Assembly: GCA_946188175.1 (NCBI GenBank)
Contig: CAMHUJ010000016.1
Coordinates: forward strand, 1-11,489
Source of the DNA: an uncultured Ruminococcus sp.
GTDB lineage: Bacteria > Bacillota > Clostridia > Oscillospirales > Ruminococcaceae
Length of the DNA: 11,489 nt
Direction: 5' to 3'
The notes under the pieces were generated by a model, which saw nothing but the letters and a program-made list of their open reading frames with translations, ran no database searches and was not told the DNA's origin. Of the stretch, positions 1 through 4,930 are shown in pieces (the first letter of the stretch is position 1; each line of letters starts with the position of its first letter). The translations under genes and the position numbers were made by a program.

Positions 1-7
1 TGCTTTC

Positions 8-23
8 GGTCAGCTAGCTGACC
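8..23. repeat. 16-base perfect palindrome at window edge
   Basis: GGTCAGCTAGCTGACC is identical to its own reverse complement with no loop. It carries TAG and TGA stops in two plus-strand frames, and a TAG follows in the third frame at 26-28, so it ends any plus-strand reading entering from the left. It could be a protein-binding dyad, part of a mobile element end, or an assembly edge effect, since it lies only seven bases from the window start. The sequence alone does not decide between these. Confidence 0.6.
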
Positions 24-132
24 TATAGAGAAGCACCCATTCCGTAATCGCATCCGTGCAGCGGATACTGCTTTTCAATCAAAAAAAGGAAAAAAATACG
101 CTTTTGCAGAATGGCTGGAATCAAGCATCTAA
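22..132 (+). pseudogene. Possible C-terminal fragment of an unrecognised gene
   Basis: Frame 1 is open from just after a TGA at 19-21 to a TAA at 130-132. It reads as 36 residues of plausible protein: PIEKHPFRNRIRAAD, then a lysine-rich stretch, then YAFAEWLESSI. There is no start codon with a ribosome binding site. The mixed composition, ending in an amphipathic AFAEWLESSI, looks more like a real C-terminus than random translation. It would be either the tail of a gene broken by the stop at 19-21 or a frameshifted remnant; an adjacent frame is open to base 25. I do not recognise the family. It would run convergently to the minus-strand operon. Chance is a serious alternative at this length. 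Confidence 0.2.
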
Positions 133-169
133 ACAGGTTTTATGAGTTTTACAATTCCCTGGGGGTATA

Positions 170-331
170 TATTGATGTCCCAACTATCTCTTGAAGATAT
201 CTGCTTGTCTTTTTGCCGTGATACTGCGTTAGAAATCCTTGCCTTGCGTCAGCAAGGCGGCGGCTTTCTGCCTTGTCTCACGACAAAAATCCTGCGCATC
301 TATTCTTCAAGATTTAATTGGTACATCAATA
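170..331. repeat. Long imperfect inverted repeat, MITE-like or structured RNA
   Basis: This 162-base stretch folds into a near-continuous hairpin. Paired blocks from the outside inward are 170-178 with 323-331 (nine pairs), 180-183 with 318-321, 189-197 with 304-312 (nine pairs), 202-204 with 296-298, 210-215 with 284-289 (six), 217-221 with 278-282 (five), 231-235 with 265-269 (five), 237-238 with 262-263, and an apical stem GCCTTGC/GCAAGGC (241-247 with 252-258) closed by a GTCA loop. Mismatches and small bulges separate the blocks. The region lies outside the operon terminator, is AT-richer than the operon, and carries no credible coding sequence. A non-autonomous mobile element or a structured noncoding RNA both fit. 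I do not recognise the sequence family and see no clear target-site duplication. Confidence 0.7.
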
Positions 332-340
332 ATAAGGAGA

Positions 341-378
341 AATCAGGAGGGAGAATGTTCCTCCCGATTCACTTTTTT
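341..378 (+). terminator. Weak plus-strand intrinsic terminator candidate
   Basis: GGGAG (349-353) pairs with CTCCC (361-365), and AATC (341-344) with GATT (366-369) around an AGGA bulge. A run of six T follows at 373-378, three bases after the stem. It would stop plus-strand transcription coming through the inverted repeat or the fragment ending at 132. The stem is short and bulged. Confidence 0.3.
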
Positions 379-424
379 CAAATCGCAGCAAAGCCGCACC
401 GCAGCTCCTTTCTCCGTTCAAAGA

Positions 425-470
425 AAAAGCCGCTCAATTCCGGCAATTACGCTGAAATTGAGCGGCTTTT
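425..470 (-). terminator. Operon terminator
   Basis: A 15-base perfect arm AAAAGCCGCTCAATT (425-439) pairs with its complement at 456-470 around a 16-base loop. On the minus strand the stem runs into TTTTTCTTT, a good U-tract. It lies 42 bases beyond the amidohydrolase stop codon and closes the alaS-to-amidohydrolase operon. The T-run on the plus side (467-470) is short, so activity in that direction would be weaker. Confidence 0.9.
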
Positions 471-512
471 CGATTGCATCACATCACGGAACATGCCCGT
501 GATACATCGGCC

Positions 513-1328
513 TTATGTAAGATTCTGGAACTGCTTTGCGTTCTCCGAGAACATTTTGCGGTAATCCTCAAACGTAAATCCAAGCGACAGCAGACGCTCC
601 GCCTCCGCCTTCGGGTCCCACATCGGGAAATCCGAGCCGAACATGCAGCGGTCAGCACCGTATTTCCGGATCATCCGCACCGCGCGCTCCGGCGACATCA
701 GGCAGACCGCGCTGCTCGTATCAAACCGGATGTTCTCGCTGCTTTGCAGGACCGATTCCGCCTCGTCCCACGCCGCAAAGCCGCCGAGATGCGACGCCAG
801 CACCTTGAGCTTCGGGAAATCCCGCATCACCTTCGCCAGCATCCGCGGATGCGAATAATCATGGCGGTAGTCGCCCATATGGTGCAGCACCGGCAGCCTG
901 CCCTCGATCGCCTCATAAATACGGTAGGATTTGCGGCTGTCAATCGGCTCCCTCTGGAAATCCGCGTGCAGCTTGATGCCGTGGAAGCCCATGGAGATAA
1001 TGCGCTCGACCTCGCCCGGAATATCCTCATAGTCCGCATTCATCGCGGCAAATCCGATCATCTCCGGATGCAGGTCACACTGCTCCCTGATGAAATTATT
1101 GATCGAGACAACCTGCTTCGGCGTTGTCGCAACCGAGCAGACCAGCATCCGCTTTGTCCCGATCCGCTGCTCCGCTTCGAGCAGATGCGACGGATCGCCG
1201 ATGGAAAACGCCATGCTGATATCATAGAATTTGCCGATCGAAAATGTTGCCTTTTCACTGATCTTGTCCGGAAAAATATGCGCGTGCATATCGTAGATTT
1301 CAAAATCCTGTGGGGTAAACTGTTCCAT
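513..1328 (-). CDS. Amidohydrolase family protein (metal-dependent TIM-barrel hydrolase)
   Basis: This 271-residue protein has the layout of the amidohydrolase-related family (PF04909/COG2159), metal-dependent hydrolases or decarboxylases with a TIM-barrel fold. Visible metal or active-site residues are the N-terminal HxH in YDMHAHIF (H15, H17), IKLHADF (K119, H121), VLHHMGDY (H149, H150), LASHLGG (H180) and the late aspartate in FGSDFPMW (D233). All expected ligand positions look intact, so it should be active and cytoplasmic; there is no signal peptide or membrane segment. The substrate cannot be read from sequence. The start is the ATG at 1328. The reading frame is open for 61 more codons upstream, but that part overlaps the preceding gene in another frame and is not protein-like. 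An AAAGGA site lies 13 bases before the ATG, rather far. It is the last gene of the operon, 26 bases after the MBOAT-like gene. Confidence 0.9.
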   Translation of the reverse strand: MEQFTPQDFEIYDMHAHIFPDKISEKATFSIGKFYDISMAFSIGDPSHLLEAEQRIGTKRMLVCSVATTPKQVVSINNFIREQCDLHPEMIGFAAMNADYEDIPGEVERIISMGFHGIKLHADFQREPIDSRKSYRIYEAIEGRLPVLHHMGDYRHDYSHPRMLAKVMRDFPKLKVLASHLGGFAAWDEAESVLQSSENIRFDTSSAVCLMSPERAVRMIRKYGADRCMFGSDFPMWDPKAEAERLLSLGFTFEDYRKMFSENAKQFQNLT

Positions 1329-1354
1329 ACGGGGGATAACTTCCTTTCTTGTTT

Positions 1355-2686
1355 TCAGGCTCTGAGATACCGGCTCAGCAGCTCCGAATATGCCCAGAGC
1401 AGCATGAGCAGCTCCGCCGCACCCTTGACCGCCGTCCGCACAAAGCGCAGCGGTTTTCCTGTCGGCAGGCGGTGCAGCAGTCTCCGGATCGGAAACATTC
1501 CTGCCGAACAAAGCACCAGAATCAGCCAGTTTTCGCGCATCAGATAGACTGCCGTATCGCTCAGCATGATGCCGTTGATGCCGAGCAGCGCCGCATAAAA
1601 TGCAAAGGACTCAATCATGCTTCTGCCGCGCAGCAGTCCGGTTCCGAGGAGCACCGTCGCACCGACAATCACCCGCCGCGCACCGGTCGGCAGCGTATAG
1701 CGCTTTTTTCCGCGCCGGACATGCTCCGCCGTCAGCAGCACTGCCGCGAGTACGCCCCAGAGCAGACCCGCGCCGCTGCCGCCGAATACAATCCCGAGAC
1801 CGCCGAGCACCAGCGACATCCGCGCAAAATAAGCGCCGGCATCGGTCACGCCGTTTTCGAGATAGAGTACGCGCTCTGTCCAGTCATAGAGCGGCGTCAG
1901 AAAGCGCCTGCGGAAATCATGCAGCGAATCCGCAAGAACCGGATCGTCAAAGCTGTCCGGATAGCGGTAGCCGAGCATCAGTGCAAGCCCCTGCCCGATC
2001 TGCGCCGTTCCTTTCATGCCGTAATACAGGCTGAAATAAAAGCTCAGTGCAGCAAGCACGGCATCCGCTAAAGAATGCAGCACCGTACCGGTTTTCAGCG
2101 CATCCTGCATCCGGAACATCGGCAGCGCCAGACAGACCAGCTGAAACAGTCCTCTGATGCAGCCGGCTGCGCCCTCGCCGACGCGGTGTGCCGTCACCTG
2201 ACGCTCTGCACGCAGCTGCTCTGCGGTTTCATATTTCAGAACAGGACCGGCAGGCAGCCGCGTCATATCACACTGATAACAGAAAAATGAAAACAGCGCC
2301 GGTTTGTGAAAGCGGTTGTTTGCATGGTCGGACATGCATTCCGCACCCTGCATCGCACACATCACAAGCGGTACAAGTGCCAGATCATCAAGCATCAGCC
2401 GCCCGAGCAGCAGCAGAACCGCCTGAATCCCGATGCCGGCATAGAGCCAGAGCTCCGCGCGGTGATGATGCGTATCGGATTTTTTCGGCTGCAAGCGGAT
2501 GATAAGCCATGTTGCACTGACCGAGATCAGCAGCAGGATCAGTGCCGGAAAACCGCCTGTCATCCAGACCGCTGCCAGTCCGCCGAGCGCCAGTACGCAT
2601 GCCTTCCACTGTGCCGGAACAATCGCCGTCAGAATCACAAACAGCGGCAGCACATAGAGAATCATCGGCAGCGAGGCAAATGTCAT
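1355..2686 (-). CDS. MBOAT-like membrane protein lacking catalytic histidines
   Basis: This 443-residue protein has about ten hydrophobic segments, starting at residues 2-22 and ending at 416-435. Parts align by eye to the AlgI/DltB branch of membrane-bound O-acyltransferases, which move acyl groups onto extracellular polymers. LPAGPVLKYE (144-153) resembles the AGPI-RY motif. The stretch GLALMLGYRYPDSFDDP (233-249) followed by DSLHDFRRRF (253-262) matches the family's G-LGFRFPENF-YPY...SI-EFWRRWH. The family histidine after RRW is F262 here. The later GLWHG motif corresponds to a histidine-free glycine-rich stretch around 295-311. The fold is probably kept but O-acyltransferase chemistry is doubtful. 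The start ATG overlaps the upstream Toprim gene by ATGA and has a strong GGAGGAGG site nearby. Function is unknown; a degenerate or repurposed MBOAT is my best reading, a divergent polytopic membrane protein the alternative. Confidence 0.75.
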   Translation of the reverse strand: MTFASLPMILYVLPLFVILTAIVPAQWKACVLALGGLAAVWMTGGFPALILLLISVSATWLIIRLQPKKSDTHHHRAELWLYAGIGIQAVLLLLGRLMLDDLALVPLVMCAMQGAECMSDHANNRFHKPALFSFFCYQCDMTRLPAGPVLKYETAEQLRAERQVTAHRVGEGAAGCIRGLFQLVCLALPMFRMQDALKTGTVLHSLADAVLAALSFYFSLYYGMKGTAQIGQGLALMLGYRYPDSFDDPVLADSLHDFRRRFLTPLYDWTERVLYLENGVTDAGAYFARMSLVLGGLGIVFGGSGAGLLWGVLAAVLLTAEHVRRGKKRYTLPTGARRVIVGATVLLGTGLLRGRSMIESFAFYAALLGINGIMLSDTAVYLMRENWLILVLCSAGMFPIRRLLHRLPTGKPLRFVRTAVKGAAELLMLLWAYSELLSRYLRA

Positions 2687-3291
2687 GGCTGCACCTCCTC
2701 CGGCAGATATTCCGCAAGCAGATCACAGAGATGCGCCGCATCGGTCATGGTCGAGAGCACCTCGCAGAGCCCCTTGACCGAAAGATGCGGCGGCAGATGC
2801 ATCGCTTGCAGCAGCGCCGCACGCCTTGCCGTACAGTCCGGCGCACCGGTCAGACCGCATTCATAGAGCATCACAGGCGTAATATCGCCCCGCCTGCGCG
2901 GTTCTGCATCGAATACGCCCGCACGCTCCAGCGCCTGCATCAGCGTATCGGAATCCATGCCCTCGACGCCGAGCAGTCCTTCCGCAGAGGGCAGCCGCTT
3001 GCGGTGCTCCTTGCCGTGAATGCCCGGAATATACACATGATAGATCGTGCCGGTACGGATCGTGCTTTTGAGATAGCTGCGAATCTGGAATCCGGCGGCA
3101 TCCGCATCGGTCAGAATGACGATACCGGTCGTTTCGGCGTAATAGCGGATCAGTGCAAGCTGATCGGTATTGTGATAGATGCGGAATCCGCCCGTCACAA
3201 GAATGACCGCATCGACCATGGATTCCAGCCGGATCTTATCATATTTTCCCTCGACAACAATCGCAGGCGTAATTTTGCGGCGCGGCTTCAT
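2683..3291 (-). CDS. Toprim/DUF4093 protein, RNase M5-like
   Basis: This 202-residue protein begins with a Toprim domain, the metal-binding nuclease/primase fold. IVVEGKYDKIRL carries the catalytic glutamate (E14), and VILTDADAAG carries the paired acidic residues (D62, D64). This layout, and the later VYIPGIHGKEHRK and GVEGMD segments (86-112), parallel RNase M5, which matures 5S rRNA in Bacillus. The C-terminal part (about 125-200) fits the DUF4093 extension of clostridial homologues. All Toprim acidic residues are present, so a metal-dependent nuclease is likely. Whether the substrate is 5S rRNA precursor is inference; bona fide rnmV usually sits beside the rsmA/ksgA gene, while here the neighbour is holA. 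It overlaps holA by ATGA and the membrane protein gene by ATGA, indicating translational coupling on both sides. Confidence 0.85.
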   Translation of the reverse strand: MKPRRKITPAIVVEGKYDKIRLESMVDAVILVTGGFRIYHNTDQLALIRYYAETTGIVILTDADAAGFQIRSYLKSTIRTGTIYHVYIPGIHGKEHRKRLPSAEGLLGVEGMDSDTLMQALERAGVFDAEPRRRGDITPVMLYECGLTGAPDCTARRAALLQAMHLPPHLSVKGLCEVLSTMTDAAHLCDLLAEYLPEEVQP

Positions 3292-4370
3292 CCGGCAGCC
3301 TCCGTTCCGTCGCGGCGGACATTCAGCATCCGGACGACCGCCTGCTCCAGCAGCAGACGCGGCGCGGTGCGTGTGGATTTACAGCTTTTATCGGTCTCGC
3401 GCAGAATACGGATACAGGTTCTGAGCTGCGGAACAGTCATTGAGCCGCAGTCGCGCATCGCATTCCGGACGGCGAATTCACGGTTCTTCGGATAGCCGAA
3501 ATCCGCAGCGACTGCCTCCGTCTGCTTTGCGGCACCCTGCCCGAGCTTGGCACGGTAGAGGTCGATGAAGGTCGTACTCAGAACGGAGAGCAGTCCGAGA
3601 ATCGTTTTTGCATCCTCCGATTTTGCGGTCAGATCGCGCAGCAGCCGGAATGCCGCCGTGCCGTTTCCGCCGGTGACGGCTCTTGCCAGCCGGAATGCAT
3701 CCGCATCGGGCAGCGCCGCCGTCAGATCGTCGAGCATATCCTTCGTAATCTCGCCGCCGTCGGCGCAGGCAAGCAGCTTTTCCATTTCTGAATGAATCAG
3801 CGTCGTATCGCAGAGGCAGCGGTTTGCAAGCTCCTCTGCAAGCTGACGGCTGATCTCCGTCCCTGCCTTTCTGGCACGGTCCTGAATCGCCTTGCCGAGC
3901 TGAATTGCCGTCCGCTTCTCGCAGATGCACAGCACGCCCTGCTTTTCAAAGAAGGACATCAGCTTTTTATATTTCGGCAGATAAACCGGCGCATTGCGCT
4001 TGACCTCATAGCAGGGGAGTGCGCGCATGACAATCAGCACGACCGCACGCGGCGCGATATTCCCGAAGATTTCAAGCATCGTATCAACCGCCGCGGGATT
4101 GTGCGCATCCGCATCGAAATCGCGCAGCAGAATCACATTATAGGGCTGAAACATCGGACAGAACGAGCAGGCATCCGCAAGCCGGTCGAGATCGACAGCC
4201 TGCCCGTCGAATGCGGTATCGGAAAGCGCGTCGCCGTCCGTCAGCTTTTTGAGGATTTTCTTCTCTGTCTGCGCGACGGTCAGCGTATCCTCGCCGCACA
4301 GGAATACAAGCTGCGGCGGATTCTCCGAGCCGATTTCGCGCAGCAGATCATTCGCTGCAAGTTTTGCCAT
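3288..4370 (-). CDS. holA: DNA polymerase III subunit delta
   Basis: This is the delta subunit of the clamp loader, which opens the sliding clamp so it can be placed on primed DNA. The 360-residue length fits the family's usual 330-350. The N-terminal segment PQLVFLCGEDTLTVAQTEKKI matches the family's FLYGED-YL-EE start, and QPYNVILLRDFD (about 95-106) matches the conserved strand after the FF-ASK region. The C-terminal segment DAFRLARAVTGGNGTAAFRLL, followed by LLSVLSTTFIDLYRAKLGQG, is the typical collar-domain helix pair. As is normal for delta, it has no Walker motif. The start ATG has a GGAGGTG site seven bases upstream and lies 24 bases after the kinase stop. In many Firmicutes holA directly follows comEC; here a small kinase gene separates them, and rpsT, often next to holA, is absent. 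Confidence 0.93.
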   Translation of the reverse strand: MAKLAANDLLREIGSENPPQLVFLCGEDTLTVAQTEKKILKKLTDGDALSDTAFDGQAVDLDRLADACSFCPMFQPYNVILLRDFDADAHNPAAVDTMLEIFGNIAPRAVVLIVMRALPCYEVKRNAPVYLPKYKKLMSFFEKQGVLCICEKRTAIQLGKAIQDRARKAGTEISRQLAEELANRCLCDTTLIHSEMEKLLACADGGEITKDMLDDLTAALPDADAFRLARAVTGGNGTAAFRLLRDLTAKSEDAKTILGLLSVLSTTFIDLYRAKLGQGAAKQTEAVAADFGYPKNREFAVRNAMRDCGSMTVPQLRTCIRILRETDKSCKSTRTAPRLLLEQAVVRMLNVRRDGTEAAG

Positions 4371-4394
4371 ATCAGGACACCTCCGTTCTGTATT

Positions 4395-4922
4395 TCAGTT
4401 TATGATGATGCCGGCAATCGCATCTATATCGTAAGCCTGATCAATCAGGATATAGTCAAGTCCGGATCGTCTGCATCGCCGTTGTACATCCAGATTCTCC
4501 CGGATCAGCATTTTCTCCGTGATTTCCGGATCCGGCAGCCGTTTTTCGATCACGTTCTCATATCTGATGATCTCATCGAAATAACTGCGGATATAGGCTT
4601 CGCTCATCACCAGACAGACATACCGAATCTCCTTCCGATATGCAGCATCAAAGCTCTGCTGCCATTCAAACGGAATATAGCAGCCCTCGACAATCAGATT
4701 CTGCTGATTCTCGATCGCCGTTTTGATCATTTCTTTTACAATGCCCCATAAATATCCCGTCAGTTCCTCGTCATCATAGGGCGTCAGATCGGTCTTTCCG
4801 CTCCGGATCAGCCCCATTTTCAGATGATCCAGCGAGAGATACGGGATATGATATATTTCAAGCAGCTTCTGCGCAAGAAGCGTTTTGCCCGTATGCGAAG
4901 CGCCTGTGATCAGTATAATCAT
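4395..4922 (-). CDS. Small P-loop kinase of unknown substrate
   Basis: This 175-residue protein opens with a Walker A motif GASHTGKT (residues 7-14), followed by a nucleoside/nucleotide-kinase-like SLDHLKMGL (about 35-43) and a Walker B-like strand NLIVEGCYI (about 74-82). Arginine-rich helices (IIRYENVIEKR; DVQRRCRRSG) could form the lid. The fold fits the adenylate kinase/2-phosphoglycerate kinase/zeta-like group of small kinases, but the substrate cannot be assigned. It lies eight bases after the comEC stop, with AAGGA overlapping that stop and ATG five bases later, so it is co-transcribed. Hand-counted G+C over 4441-4800 is about 47%, against roughly 60% in two comEC lines, suggesting separate acquisition. 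No antitoxin-like partner is adjacent, which argues against a zeta-type toxin. Confidence 0.85.
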   Translation of the reverse strand: MIILITGASHTGKTLLAQKLLEIYHIPYLSLDHLKMGLIRSGKTDLTPYDDEELTGYLWGIVKEMIKTAIENQQNLIVEGCYIPFEWQQSFDAAYRKEIRYVCLVMSEAYIRSYFDEIIRYENVIEKRLPDPEITEKMLIRENLDVQRRCRRSGLDYILIDQAYDIDAIAGIIIN

Positions 4923-4930
4923 AATAATCC

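Noticed and set aside
170..331. CRISPR repeat or integron attC site
   Set aside because: There is one inverted repeat only, with no direct repeats or spacers. The GTTAGAA at 228-234 does not match the attC core GTTRRRY, and no integrase is present.
142..564. Plus-strand reading frame with a strong AGGAGG before an internal ATG at 355
   Set aside because: The frame runs through the long inverted repeat, the operon terminator and the antisense end of the amidohydrolase gene. The ribosome-site-like AGGAGG is part of the weak terminator hairpin. The translation resembles no protein family.
1329..1511. N-terminal extension of the amidohydrolase upstream of the ATG at 1328
   Set aside because: These codons overlap the end of the MBOAT-like gene in another frame and give a low-complexity alanine-rich peptide. 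The family's YDMHAHIF opening comes soon after the chosen start.
4395..4922. Zeta-type toxin of a toxin-antitoxin pair
   Set aside because: The P-loop fits, but no small antitoxin gene lies beside it; both neighbours are housekeeping genes in a tight operon.
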